Shown here one piece after another: positions 1 to 9,122 of a stretch of 64,000 bases of DNA; position 1 is the first letter of the stretch; each line of letters begins with the position of its first letter. Source of the stretch: Thaumasiovibrio subtropicus (GTDB lineage: Bacteria > Pseudomonadota > Gammaproteobacteria > Enterobacterales > Vibrionaceae); the NCBI RefSeq assembly GCF_019703835.1, contig NZ_AP023054.1, positions 2,107,580-2,171,579 on the forward strand, read 5' to 3'. Both the position numbers and the translations under genes were made by a program. Below the pieces are notes generated by a model. The model was not told the origin of the DNA. It ran no database searches and saw only the letters and a program-made list of their open reading frames with translations.

Positions 1-1027
1 CATTGCTTGTTTGGCGCGAAAAAGTGTCATAGCCTGCGCGTTCAATCTCCTTAGCGAGTCGACTGACATCTTCTGAACGAGTCAGTGTCGCTAACAGAAT
101 TTCCCAGCTTTGCACCTTGCTCTCATCTTGAGGCGTTTGTTGCAGCGTCTCTTCACTGACAATACCTATATCGGCATCGTCACTGAGGTAAACTAAATCT
201 CGACTACCTACCTGCATATCGACATCACTCAGGTCTAGTTTATGGAATGCCGTAAGCAGCGCCTCACTCCGATTGTGATACCAATATTCAGACGCCAAAT
301 AGCCAAGCCCCAACGCGATAAGCATCGTCATAAATATCATCTTGCTGCTTAACCAGTGCCGAGGTTGGCTACTTTCGATAAGGTCAGGTGTTTTCGGCAC
401 AGGTAATGGCGATTCATGGCGGTAATAGCGAATGATCGCGTAGACATCAGCCTTCACTTGATGCAGAGCAGTCTCGTCTCCATCTCGATAACGTCCCTGA
501 AACCCCATCATTAGCAAGACATATTGCAACTCAATAAAATCGATCAATTTAGTCGGCTGTAGAGATGCTTTTTCTAGCAGAACAAAGAACACCTCTCCCC
601 CATTTCGTTGCGAGAAAACTTTACTCAGAAGCGTATGATTTTCCCATCGCGCTTCATCTCCCCACTGGGTATACAAAATGGCTTCATCAAATGCCGCGCA
701 CAACACAAAGCAGCTCTTATCAATCACACTCGGATGGTAGTCAAGATAGAGACCCCGTCGTTTGAAATTGGCAACGCCGTCTAAAATCTGTTGTCGGAAA
801 CGGTCAACATCTCTCGGCACACCTTGGCGTGACAGCGTAACCAAAATAGCCAGCAGTTCTGTGGCTGCATTCAGCAAAGGACTGCCATAAATCGCGAGGT
901 TCTCAATTAAACGCTCTGACCCGTCCAAATCGATAGAAGGCACGAGCGGATCAGACTGAGGGGCGGGTGCACTTTCAGGCACTCGACGTACTACAGCGGT
1001 CGGCTCTTCATTAAATAGTCCGCTCAT
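1..1027 (-). CDS. tssL: T6SS inner-membrane protein TssL (DotU/IcmH family), partial
   Basis: The ATG at 1027 is preceded by AGGTAGGCAGGGA, and the frame is open to the left edge, giving about 342 residues without a stop. The N-terminal cytoplasmic part has the DotU hallmarks: NPLLNAA-like text (GSPLLNAATELL), a CAAFDEAI segment and a GRY segment near residue 190. A single membrane segment follows at about residues 222-241 (MIFMTMLIALGLGYLAS), then a periplasmic tail. TssL forms the T6SS membrane complex with TssJ and TssM. The gene starts 7 bases after tssK in the order J-K-L, so TssM is expected beyond the left edge. Whether the periplasmic tail ends in an OmpA-like peptidoglycan-binding domain cannot be seen. 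Confidence 0.93.
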   Translation of the reverse strand, partial: MSGLFNEEPTAVVRRVPESAPAPQSDPLVPSIDLDGSERLIENLAIYGSPLLNAATELLAILVTLSRQGVPRDVDRFRQQILDGVANFKRRGLYLDYHPSVIDKSCFVLCAAFDEAILYTQWGDEARWENHTLLSKVFSQRNGGEVFFVLLEKASLQPTKLIDFIELQYVLLMMGFQGRYRDGDETALHQVKADVYAIIRYYRHESPLPVPKTPDLIESSQPRHWLSSKMIFMTMLIALGLGYLASEYWYHNRSEALLTAFHKLDLSDVDMQVGSRDLVYLSDDADIGIVSEETLQQTPQDESKVQSWEILLATLTRSEDVSRLAKEIERAGYDTFSRQTSN

Positions 1028-1034
1028 TCCCTGC

Positions 1035-2351
1035 CTACCTAATCACGTAAAATTCTACGCTAACATTACCCATTCGCTCATCAATATGGAGTGCGATTGG
1101 TTCATCCTTTTTCACCATCTTCTGCCATAGCTCTGACTGTTGGTCGACCTCAAAGTATGCGGCGTCAGTGCGCGCTTTTAACTCTGATGGTGGGACCGGC
1201 AGGCTACGAAGCGGTACGCCAGAAAGCGCGTTTCTTACTAAATCGGCGATATCACTGTTACCAGACAGTTTCGCCGCTTGTGGAAACTGTTCACTCAACA
1301 GCACTCCACCGATTGATGAGGTTACCACCATGACGAAGCGGCCATTGTTAAACAAACCGCGCTCCGGCACCAAAGTTCGCAATAGCCGTCTGCTTTCAAA
1401 GAGCTTTTCATCCCAAACAAGCGACGTCACACTGTCCAACTGTACTTCTCGAAGTAAAACCTGAATTTCAGCAAAAGCTTGGGAAAAAATCGCATACAAT
1501 GCAGTTTGATTCCATGCAGGGAACTCTTGGGGCATACGGCCCTCTAGTCCTTGCATTTGACCTATCATAGAAATCAACTCAAGGTAGAGCGACTGGGTAG
1601 ACATTGCGCCAGTATTCACCCAATGACGCACTTTCGGCAGCCAGCCACCAATGGCCTGCAGCCACATATAATCACGAATGAGCGCTTGATAGCTTTTGCT
1701 GCCGCTATCTGCTTGTAGACGATTTGCGATGGTTTGAGCACGATATTGCATCTGCGCATAAATCTCACTCACCCCTTCCGATAGAAATTCTGACACACCG
1801 AACTGCAAACATGTCGGGACAAAAGCGCGGTTCAGTAACACTTCCCCTTCAGATTTGTGTTCAGAGATATGTCCAATCGCCAGTAAGGTGTAGTCCTGTA
1901 GCTCGTCACCTTCTAGCTTCAAACAGATATTCAAGTTTGCCATTTCCAACTGCACTGGCTCGCTTAAATCTCGGCTGGTATCGAACACTTGATGATCAAA
2001 AGGCACATATCGGGTGTGCTGGCCTTCTCCGATATTGACAACACCCGCACGATAGACGGGAATCGCCAAGTAAATCAGTTTATTGGTAATGCCTTTAGGA
2101 ATGTCTAATACCAACGCTTTAGAAAACTCAAAAGGTGTTCCGTCAGGAAATACACCCTTGGCATGTTTCACGCCAATTTTGCCTATTTTGGGCAGTGATA
2201 AGTCGAGCTCCAACTCCGATAAACCAAACCGATTCGGGTCTAGCTGTTCCACCGTTTGTTTTGTAAAACTCTCTAAATAACGCTCTTGCTGCTGGAAATG
2301 CTGTGGGCTAAGAAACATCCCTTCACTCCAGACCACTTTTTTTGTATCCAC
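1035..2351 (-). CDS. tssK: T6SS baseplate protein TssK
   Basis: TssK trimers link the baseplate to the TssJLM membrane complex. The N-terminus carries the family signature VVWSEGMFLSPQHFQQQERYLE, here cited by its parts VVWSEGMF and SPQHFQQQ, and the C-terminus ends with a beta-rich ERMGNVSVEFYVIR segment. I chose the GTG at 2351 (438 residues) because AAGGGA lies 8 bases upstream. A GTG at 2369 in the same frame would overlap tssJ and has no better ribosome binding site. Length is normal for the family. It lies 4 bases after tssJ and 7 before tssL, so the genes are co-transcribed. Confidence 0.95.
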   Translation of the reverse strand: MDTKKVVWSEGMFLSPQHFQQQERYLESFTKQTVEQLDPNRFGLSELELDLSLPKIGKIGVKHAKGVFPDGTPFEFSKALVLDIPKGITNKLIYLAIPVYRAGVVNIGEGQHTRYVPFDHQVFDTSRDLSEPVQLEMANLNICLKLEGDELQDYTLLAIGHISEHKSEGEVLLNRAFVPTCLQFGVSEFLSEGVSEIYAQMQYRAQTIANRLQADSGSKSYQALIRDYMWLQAIGGWLPKVRHWVNTGAMSTQSLYLELISMIGQMQGLEGRMPQEFPAWNQTALYAIFSQAFAEIQVLLREVQLDSVTSLVWDEKLFESRRLLRTLVPERGLFNNGRFVMVVTSSIGGVLLSEQFPQAAKLSGNSDIADLVRNALSGVPLRSLPVPPSELKARTDAAYFEVDQQSELWQKMVKKDEPIALHIDERMGNVSVEFYVIR

Positions 2352-2355
2352 GGCA

Positions 2356-2880
2356 CTATCCCTTTTCACCGGTCATGGTCATATTCACCCCATCCAGAGT
2401 GATATTAATGGTGTTTGAAGCCGCCTCTTCCACGGCATAAATCGCTTTATTGTTTGCTTCGCGGTAATCAGCAAACGCCGCTATCACACCGATAAATTTT
2501 GTTTCGGCATTAAAGGGAAACACTTCCTTTCGCGTTTCACCCGGCAACACACTCTGCAGTTGCCGCGTATTCAGCAGCGTGGCCTTTAAAACGCCTTGTT
2601 CGTCTTCATACAGCGGTAAGAACTCTGCCTGCTGAAACGCCTCGCTATCGGATAACTGGTAAACACGTAGCTCTATGGGTGACGGTTTCTCATCCACGTT
2701 GGGGTTAATGTTATCTTCGGCGCTAATATTGACCGTCAATAGCGCAGGTCCGCTATCGCGCCAAAATAAAAGTGGATCGACCGCTTTTTCTACCGTGCTA
2801 CAAGCGGCAATGAAAAGCGTGAAGCCTAAAACGCATACGCGTTGAATGATGGCAAACGAGCACGACTGAGGAATCGTCAT
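2356..2880 (-). CDS. tssJ: T6SS outer-membrane lipoprotein TssJ
   Basis: This 174-residue protein starts with a signal sequence and lipobox (FTLFIAAC, Cys at about residue 27), so it is expected to be lipidated and anchored in the outer membrane. The rest fits the transthyretin-like fold of TssJ: NISAEDNINPN, SPIELRVYQLSD and a C-terminal NTINITLDGVNMTM strand. TssJ recruits TssM for the membrane complex. A clear TAGGAG motif precedes the ATG and overlaps the end of the fha gene. Confidence 0.94.
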   Translation of the reverse strand: MTIPQSCSFAIIQRVCVLGFTLFIAACSTVEKAVDPLLFWRDSGPALLTVNISAEDNINPNVDEKPSPIELRVYQLSDSEAFQQAEFLPLYEDEQGVLKATLLNTRQLQSVLPGETRKEVFPFNAETKFIGVIAAFADYREANNKAIYAVEEAASNTINITLDGVNMTMTGEKG

Positions 2881-2881
2881 A

Positions 2882-3910
2882 TTATTTTTCTCCTAACGTT
2901 CGCTGCACTTTGAGAGAGTCTTGAAAATAAGCGTGAAACTTGAGCTGCAGTTCTTTACTGCTCACTTGACGCTTGAAATAACGTTTGTACATATCCCAGT
3001 ATTTTGGTCGGCGGCTGAAATAGCCCGGCGAAACGAGCTCATTGAACATCGCCTCCAATGCGACGGGGTCGATATCGCTAATGAGTCGCGCCAATGCCAT
3101 CTCAATCGCCTTATCGATATACATTTGCTGCACTACTTCTGGGCTCCGGTACTCCACAATGGGACGCGGCGCTTGAGCAGGGCGCTCTGGCTCATACGCT
3201 GTCGCTACCTGAGGTTCAGGCTTGAATCTTGCCGATGTATCTGGCTCTGGACGCGCTTTTACTTTCATCTCTGTTGGCTCTGGACTTGCGAAAAATGTCG
3301 GCAACTCATCTTCTCCATCCACCTCGAAAGGATCATCATCAAAGTCACGAATTGGGGTGACAGTGGCTTGCTCTCGAACTGGTTCGACGGGCTGACTATC
3401 GATAAAGGGGTCGTCATCGACCACTTCAAAACCTGAGATGGTTGGTTCAAACTTCTCTTCGCGGACAGCGGGTCCTGCCGAATTTGGCGAGGGCTGTCGG
3501 TTATGCTGGGGAGCGGCGAAGGGATCATCATCAAAACTAGATTGACCAGATTGCACCGCTGCACTATTTCGCGCAACAGCTTGCTCTGGTACAAAGCAGG
3601 AGACCAAGAGTCGATAGCGCCCTAAGTCCAAGACATCCCCATCACTAAGCGTGGTCTGATTCCCCTTCCCGAGCGGTTTATTGGCACCATTTATAAACAG
3701 ACCATTGGTGCTGTTATCAATAATTTGATATCCCCGAGATGACTTTTTGATGACTGCATGAGTCCCGGAGACTTCGCGTGTTCCGTCACTGAGTTGCAAT
3801 GTAGAACCATAGGAACGACCAATAGCCCCACCATCTTCAGGAAACTGCTTGTTCCATTCTGAAATGCTTTCACCATCGGGTGAGCTGATAATCCGCAAAG
3901 ATATAGGCAT
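2882..3910 (-). CDS. T6SS-associated FHA-domain protein (TagH/Fha type)
   Basis: An FHA domain occupies about residues 25-105, with the GR, SGTH and N-GLFING phosphothreonine-binding landmarks (AIGRSYGST, VSGTHAVIK, STNGLFING). A low-complexity linker follows with three copies of a DDDPF motif, then a helical TagH-type C-terminal domain (about 80 residues) ending QRTLGEK. I chose the ATG at 3910 (342 residues) because AAGGGA lies 8 bases upstream; an ATG at 3976 would reach into the previous gene. In other T6SS clusters Fha is regulated by the PpkA kinase and PppA phosphatase, but neither is in view. It sits between the inserted binding-protein genes and tssJ. Confidence 0.92.
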   Translation of the reverse strand: MPISLRIISSPDGESISEWNKQFPEDGGAIGRSYGSTLQLSDGTREVSGTHAVIKKSSRGYQIIDNSTNGLFINGANKPLGKGNQTTLSDGDVLDLGRYRLLVSCFVPEQAVARNSAAVQSGQSSFDDDPFAAPQHNRQPSPNSAGPAVREEKFEPTISGFEVVDDDPFIDSQPVEPVREQATVTPIRDFDDDPFEVDGEDELPTFFASPEPTEMKVKARPEPDTSARFKPEPQVATAYEPERPAQAPRPIVEYRSPEVVQQMYIDKAIEMALARLISDIDPVALEAMFNELVSPGYFSRRPKYWDMYKRYFKRQVSSKELQLKFHAYFQDSLKVQRTLGEK

Positions 3911-3914
3911 CGAG

Positions 3915-4610
3915 TTATCCCTTACACTGTTTTGCTGCACGATTGAATTGACTGACAAACTGTGGATAGTTCTCATTGAACGTTTTCGAGAAATAGACCC
4001 CTAACGGCCGCTGTGTAACGGGCTTTTGTGAAATTGCCCGATAGCTGATTCCCATCTGTTTTATCGTCTCGTCAATCACTGCGTCATTACCTAAAATTGC
4101 CCCGACCTCACCATTCAATAGCAGCTCTAACATGGCCTGCGGTGAGCGAGGTTTTTTTTCCACTTTGTAGCCTTGATCATGTAACCAAAACCATTTGTTC
4201 GAACCAAACAAGGCGACGACTTCGACCTGCTTTTTAAACACATCACTGTCTACATCTGTTGAATCTGAGAGTGAAAACCAGCTCCAACGCTGTTCACTGA
4301 TCGGTGACGAGAACACCGCATAGCTGTCCCGGCTCGTGTTACGCGACGCCAAGAAAAAACCATGCTGGCTACCCACTTCAACCATCAACTGTGCTCTATC
4401 CCATTGCGTCATGGTCAGTTGATAAGGCTGTTCCAGTTCGCGCATGATGCACTTAATCTTTTCTATCCCTGTCCCCTTCATTTCACCATTTTCTTGATAC
4501 TGGTAAGGGAACCAGCTCTGCGTCGTCAGTAAAAGCCGCTCCGGTTTCGTCGCGCCAATGGCCGCTGTGGAAAAGAGTGCGAGGAATCCCCATCGCCAAC
4601 ACTGCTTCAC
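3915..4610 (-). CDS. Periplasmic solute-binding protein, family 3-like
   Basis: This 231-residue protein has a short signal sequence (about residues 1-19, cleavage after AIGA) and an SBP_bac_3-like body: LLTTQSWFPYQYQENGEMKGTGIEKIK is typical of the N-terminal lobe, cited here only by its start LLTTQSWFPYQY, and GEVGAILGNDAVID of the second lobe. The start is GTG at 4610 with GAGGGG upstream, overlapping nothing and starting at the stop of the previous gene. No ABC permease or ATPase is nearby, so it may act as a sensor or delivery protein for the MFS protein encoded upstream. It is the last gene of the module inserted between clpV and fha. Ligand unknown; it could also be a catalytically inactive lyase-like binding protein. 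Confidence 0.75.
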   Translation of the reverse strand: MKQCWRWGFLALFSTAAIGATKPERLLLTTQSWFPYQYQENGEMKGTGIEKIKCIMRELEQPYQLTMTQWDRAQLMVEVGSQHGFFLASRNTSRDSYAVFSSPISEQRWSWFSLSDSTDVDSDVFKKQVEVVALFGSNKWFWLHDQGYKVEKKPRSPQAMLELLLNGEVGAILGNDAVIDETIKQMGISYRAISQKPVTQRPLGVYFSKTFNENYPQFVSQFNRAAKQCKG

Positions 4611-5756
4611 TTACTGCCCCTCCATACTCAAGCCTTGAGCACGAATCACACGCCCATCTTCTGCATAGATATCACTCGCCATTTCAATAAGCGTAAACGG
4701 CACTTTGCTGCCAATCCGCTTTGCCTGACGAAAGCTAATTGAGATATCCGGGGGAGACAGAACACCGACTGGCATCGTGGCAGGATCAGCGCCATCGCGC
4801 ACAATATGAATGCCATACAACGCGGCTTGGTGAGCATTATTGACGAAGCTCACCCCTACAGACATGAGCGCACTGTCCTCCGCACCGGATACGGCTTCAG
4901 GGACCACAGTTAACAAAGGTAAGTCACCCGCCAGCTGATTTATCTCAGCGACCTGAGCCAATAATCGGGAGCTTCCCGTGAGCCACAACAGTGAGTTGGA
5001 TTGCGTAGGATCGCGCTCTTTCATTGCCTTCAGTTGTTGTGCCATCACCTGTTGTAACGCGAGTTCAGGATCTTCATCATCAATAACAAACTCATACACC
5101 GCGATACCCTGCTTTTCCGCTTCAGCTTTCAAAGGAAGAAACTGCGTGAGATATGCGCTGGTATTTTGCTTCGCGTAGAGAATACCTAAAGAGGATAACG
5201 AAGGTTTGAAACGCGTTAAGAAGCTCAAGGTCACATCGGCCGGGAGGTTTAACGAGGTAAACGCAAAATGCTCTCCGCTCCCCTCATAGCTATCTATCAG
5301 CCCCATTTGCACGGGATCTTTGGCATTGACAGAAACCACTGGCACCGAGCCTTTTGAATAATGCTGATGAACAGCGACTGTCGCTTTTGACCCCACCGTA
5401 TAGATTAAGTCTGCATTTTGCTCCGCTTTTGCCAGTAGCGTGTTCAAGCCTGCTTCATCGTCAGGTAGCAGATAGAGGTGGAAAATCGCATCGTCAAGCT
5501 CACGCTTATAGACATTAAGCATGGTAGAAATAGCAATATCGTAAGACTTTGCTTTTCTTGAGATGATTGCCCAAATCTGCGGGCGGGAATGTGAAGGAGA
5601 AACCAACACAGCCCCTTCTTCCAACTCATATTGCCACTCCGCAGCGATCTCTCGCTGGACATCATCACCCAGCCAATCAGGCCATGCGGCGTACACCAAA
5701 CGACAGCTAGATACCATCACGACAACAAGGATAATCAAGCGGATTAGACTAGCCAT
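4611..5756 (-). CDS. ABC_sub_bind family (PF04392-like) periplasmic binding protein
   Basis: The protein is 381 residues from the ATG at 5756, which overlaps the end of the MFS gene by 8 bases and gives a clean signal peptide (MASLIRLIILVVV, cleavage near VYA). An in-frame ATG at 5852 would add 32 residues without a signal and lies inside the MFS gene, so I rejected it. The body has two alpha/beta lobes like the TrpX/ABC_sub_bind family: LIYTVGSKAT, PVVSVNAKDPV, LGILYAKQNTSAY. Such proteins normally feed amino-acid-type ABC importers, but none is encoded here. Its ligand is unknown. Its position in the module suggests it works with the MFS protein or its sensor domains. Confidence 0.75.
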   Translation of the reverse strand: MASLIRLIILVVVMVSSCRLVYAAWPDWLGDDVQREIAAEWQYELEEGAVLVSPSHSRPQIWAIISRKAKSYDIAISTMLNVYKRELDDAIFHLYLLPDDEAGLNTLLAKAEQNADLIYTVGSKATVAVHQHYSKGSVPVVSVNAKDPVQMGLIDSYEGSGEHFAFTSLNLPADVTLSFLTRFKPSLSSLGILYAKQNTSAYLTQFLPLKAEAEKQGIAVYEFVIDDEDPELALQQVMAQQLKAMKERDPTQSNSLLWLTGSSRLLAQVAEINQLAGDLPLLTVVPEAVSGAEDSALMSVGVSFVNNAHQAALYGIHIVRDGADPATMPVGVLSPPDISISFRQAKRIGSKVPFTLIEMASDIYAEDGRVIRAQGLSMEGQ

Positions 5757-7956
5757 GTGATATGCCCTCCTGTTGGGTTTTCCCCTCAAACAGATACATA
5801 CCGATCGCAGCCGCCACAAAGAATGCGCCCAATATCCAAAAGGCATCTGCATTGCCCGTAAGCGTTAGCAAAGATCCAACAACGATCGCGCCTAGCACAT
5901 GACCAATGCGCTCTAAAAATCGATAAGTAGCAGCAACGGTAGTATCGGATTCACCGGAGACATTATTAACAACATGCGTCACCACAGGTGCATTAATGAG
6001 CCCATGAGAAATGCCCATAATCAGCATTGATCCCGTCGTCAAACTCACAATCGCCCATGCGGGTCCAAGACTTAGAGCTAAAGAAAGCACGGCCAACGAA
6101 ATCGCGGCGGTGAGGCTACCAAGACACAATACGGTTTTGCTGCTGCCGAGCTTGTCGACAATAGGCGACACTTTTTGGCTGATAAATAGGACGGCTGCGG
6201 CATACACCATCAATACCTGACCAATACTCTCTTTTGACACCTCTGCCTGAGCAAGCAATAACGGAACAGCGAAGGTAACGACTCCGGTCAGCATCATTTT
6301 GGTGGGTATGCCAACAAGCAACATCGTCCTCAAGAAAGAGGGGCCACTTAGAAGCCGCCATGCATCTTGGGTCAACTCACGAACGTGATGCCGTAAAGTA
6401 TGAGATTGAGCACTGCCGACCTGTCTCGTTTGCTTTGACGCAGTAGGCAAAATAAACGAGAAAAAGACCATGCCGACACCCACGGCTGATGACAGCAAGA
6501 AAACACCGCGCTCACCAAGGAAGTCAGTCAACAGCGCGCCAATCGCGGCGCCAGCAATGAACCCCGCGTTGAAGCAAAAGACAATAATGCCGGCAGCCTG
6601 TGTCTTATTAGTCGCATCGCTATAGCGTAAAATGTAACTTTGTACGGCAATGAACACCATAGCCTGCCCGATCCCAGCCAAGAGACGGGCAACGAGAATC
6701 ATGGTCAAATCGTGACGAAGGGCCAATAGCAGACACCCTAACGCCGCGAGTACCACGCCGCTAATCAATACACTGCGCACATCCAAGAGTTCTGTTAAGC
6801 GAGAGGCTGGTAATAGGGTCAAAGCAAAACCGACAAAATAGACGGTGAAAAACCATGACGATGCGGAAACGGGCATACCAGCACTGAGCGCTACGTCACC
6901 GAGAAAGTTCGGCAAGGTGGGTGCCATCATGGATTCCATCAACACTGTCATCAAAAAAAGCGGTTTAATCTGCTCAAGTACCAACGAAGCGTTGCTTTGA
7001 TGAAGGGGTTGATTGAGCAGTTTCACAAAAGCAAAGCAGATAAAGGCACATCCACCAAACAGAATCGCAAAGCTCTTAATTATCTTAAGCAGTTGACTCA
7101 GCAAGACTTCTGGATGAAAAGACAGGCTAACTTGGCGATTTTCACCAGATCGAACATGATAGTCGGCTAAACCGCCCATTCTTGAGCCATCATCACTATG
7201 GGCAATGGTCTGATCCTCACGATAGACGGTCACACTCGACAACTCTGTATTCACTTCGCGATAAGCACTCAACATTTCATCAAGCCCAGTAATCATGTCA
7301 GGCTCAATGTCGAGCACCATAACTGGCTCAAGACGTTGCAAAATCACATTTGCCATTGAGTTGGCTTTACTTTCCAGACCATCTTTAAATAAGCTCCCCA
7401 CCAGCAACATGACGCTAAACGCCATGGCAATGAAAGCCAAACTAAAGCCGAGTAAATATCGCTGCCCTTTCCCCCTCACAACAACAAAAATGAACAGCAC
7501 AACCAAGCCAGCAACGAGCCACAACAGCGGTTGAAATGCACGATGAATAGCTTGTTTTACCACATTGTCACTCAATAAGATTTCTAGCGTACCCACTTGC
7601 ACAAACTTGTTACTCAAAGGCACAGAGATCACGCTGCCATTCATCAGTTCATTGGTATAGCGATACAGTTCTTGATCACCCGCGATCAACCGTAAATCGA
7701 CAACCGACACATCTGAATCTGCAATCGGAGACAGTACTTTTTGTAATCCCGCAATATCGTGTAAAGGGACTCCAGAACTTAAGATTTGTTGAATGCCAAT
7801 CCGTGCAGCTTCTGTCTGCGAAAGAACGGCATCTTTTGCCAACTGTTGGTAGCTTTTTAAGGCTTGTGCATAACCCACCACCAGAATAAGGCTGAGAGAA
7901 AGTACCACAAGTAAGCTGCCTAAAATCAATCGGCTTTGTTGATTCATCCCTCTCAT
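5749..7956 (-). CDS. MFS transporter fused to N-terminal extracytoplasmic sensor-like domains
   Basis: The protein is 735 residues, about 330 longer than a plain MFS carrier. Reading the translation: membrane segment at about 10-30, extracytoplasmic stretch 31-141, membrane segments at about 142-160 and 167-188, a second extracytoplasmic stretch 189-292, a membrane segment at 293-312, then a 12-segment MFS domain (about 330-725) with the loop motif RLTELLDVRSV and an LLAGIGQAMVFI helix. The two extracytoplasmic stretches resemble Cache/4HB-type sensor regions of receptors, but this is by layout only. The gene overlaps the ATP-grasp gene by 4 bases (ATGA). Function may be export of the ligase product or ligand-gated transport; both are inference. 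Confidence 0.8.
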   Translation of the reverse strand: MRGMNQQSRLILGSLLVVLSLSLILVVGYAQALKSYQQLAKDAVLSQTEAARIGIQQILSSGVPLHDIAGLQKVLSPIADSDVSVVDLRLIAGDQELYRYTNELMNGSVISVPLSNKFVQVGTLEILLSDNVVKQAIHRAFQPLLWLVAGLVVLFIFVVVRGKGQRYLLGFSLAFIAMAFSVMLLVGSLFKDGLESKANSMANVILQRLEPVMVLDIEPDMITGLDEMLSAYREVNTELSSVTVYREDQTIAHSDDGSRMGGLADYHVRSGENRQVSLSFHPEVLLSQLLKIIKSFAILFGGCAFICFAFVKLLNQPLHQSNASLVLEQIKPLFLMTVLMESMMAPTLPNFLGDVALSAGMPVSASSWFFTVYFVGFALTLLPASRLTELLDVRSVLISGVVLAALGCLLLALRHDLTMILVARLLAGIGQAMVFIAVQSYILRYSDATNKTQAAGIIVFCFNAGFIAGAAIGALLTDFLGERGVFLLSSAVGVGMVFFSFILPTASKQTRQVGSAQSHTLRHHVRELTQDAWRLLSGPSFLRTMLLVGIPTKMMLTGVVTFAVPLLLAQAEVSKESIGQVLMVYAAAVLFISQKVSPIVDKLGSSKTVLCLGSLTAAISLAVLSLALSLGPAWAIVSLTTGSMLIMGISHGLINAPVVTHVVNNVSGESDTTVAATYRFLERIGHVLGAIVVGSLLTLTGNADAFWILGAFFVAAAIGMYLFEGKTQQEGISHG

Positions 7957-9122
7957 GTGGGCAGCCCCACTTCGGGATTTGAAGGTTGCTCAATCACCCA
8001 CGTTGGCAAGGTATCAGGGCGATGAGACTTTAAGTATGCAAGGCGGTTAAAAACGAGCGACTGAATCAAGTCAACGTAGCTCATGCTCTCTTCAGACAGC
8101 CCGTGGCATACTAAACTGATTTTTTCTGAATTGGGACGCTTTAAATCCGGTTTAGGATTCGCTTCCAAGACATAGAACTTGTTATCACTCCCTTTACGTA
8201 CATCCACTCTCACTAAACTATGCAGATCAAGCGCTTGATATATTTTGGTCGCCATCGACGTCAGTGCATCACGAACTTCAGGATCCACAACCAGCTTTAC
8301 CCGCGAAGCCGTGATCGGCTTTACATCCATGGAGGTAAAAATCGCTTCACCTTTATCAAGTAAGCGCTCAATGACAGAAAATGCGAAAGGGCCATGATGA
8401 TCAACGAGACGTTGTTGTCGAAAAGAGAATCCACCGCAGACAGACACCACATACTCTGGGCCAGATAGATAAGGCTCTATGAGTACATCATTACCCGTTT
8501 CAGCCTGCACCTGTTGCACTTTCTCTAATAACCCAAACTGGTCGGCAACGCGATAGACATGCAAGGAAGCTCGACCGCAAACAGGCTTCACGATGTAACC
8601 TTCGCCGAAGTGCCGCTCCATTTCCGCTAACTGTACGGCATGATGAGATAGCCATTGACGATCGCCTGACCTCACCAAAATGAATGGCGCAGAACTGATG
8701 CCTTCGGCCATCACAAACTTTTTAAACAGGTGTTTGTTATCCAGAATACCCGCCGTCATCGGTTGATGACCGACGTATGGGATTCCCAGCATTTCTAGCA
8801 AAGCTGGGAGGTGGGTCATCGCATCAGCGCCTTGTAACCCGCCACTGTTAATAAAAACAAGATCGACTTGATAAGCGCTCAGTTGCTCGGCGAGATGGAG
8901 TGACTCTGACAGAACAAACACCTGCTCGAAGCCCGCTTCATGGAGGCCTTGTGCAATATCTTCCGCGACTTGACGATAAGTTTTCGTCGTACGCAGACTC
9001 TTGGTTCGACGAATATAGTTTTCTGGTTCGTGAACATCCCCACCGTGCACAACAGCGACACGCAGACGCTGTTTAATTAGGCGTAGATCCGCTTCTTCGA
9101 ACGGGAAAGAGGCGTGGGTCAT
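7953..9122 (-). CDS. ATP-grasp ligase, D-alanine-D-alanine ligase-like
   Basis: The 389-residue protein has a D-Ala-D-Ala ligase layout: N-terminal Rossmann-like part (RVAVVHGG at 21-28), a central segment GIPYVGHQPMTAGILDNKHLFKKF recognisable by GIPYVGH and DNKHLFK (about 113-136), the ATP-binding YIVKP (Lys179) and LIEPY (Glu216), and the metal-binding VLEANPKPD (318-326, Glu320 and Asn322). Such enzymes join an amino acid or peptide carboxylate to an amine using ATP. It is not likely to be the housekeeping Ddl, because it sits in a T6SS operon with a transporter and binding proteins and is longer than Ddl. It overlaps the upstream 22-codon peptide by 4 bases (ATGA), which suggests that the peptide could be its substrate. 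Confidence 0.85.
   Translation of the reverse strand: MTHASFPFEEADLRLIKQRLRVAVVHGGDVHEPENYIRRTKSLRTTKTYRQVAEDIAQGLHEAGFEQVFVLSESLHLAEQLSAYQVDLVFINSGGLQGADAMTHLPALLEMLGIPYVGHQPMTAGILDNKHLFKKFVMAEGISSAPFILVRSGDRQWLSHHAVQLAEMERHFGEGYIVKPVCGRASLHVYRVADQFGLLEKVQQVQAETGNDVLIEPYLSGPEYVVSVCGGFSFRQQRLVDHHGPFAFSVIERLLDKGEAIFTSMDVKPITASRVKLVVDPEVRDALTSMATKIYQALDLHSLVRVDVRKGSDNKFYVLEANPKPDLKRPNSEKISLVCHGLSEESMSYVDLIQSLVFNRLAYLKSHRPDTLPTWVIEQPSNPEVGLPT

Noticed and set aside
565-765. Plus-strand frame of 66 codons inside tssL
   Set aside because: It is antisense to a recognisable T6SS gene and has no recognisable protein features.
2921-3436. Plus-strand 171-codon frame opposite the FHA gene
   Set aside because: It is antisense to a clear FHA-TagH protein and its composition (many Cys, Trp, Arg) is that of a shadow frame.
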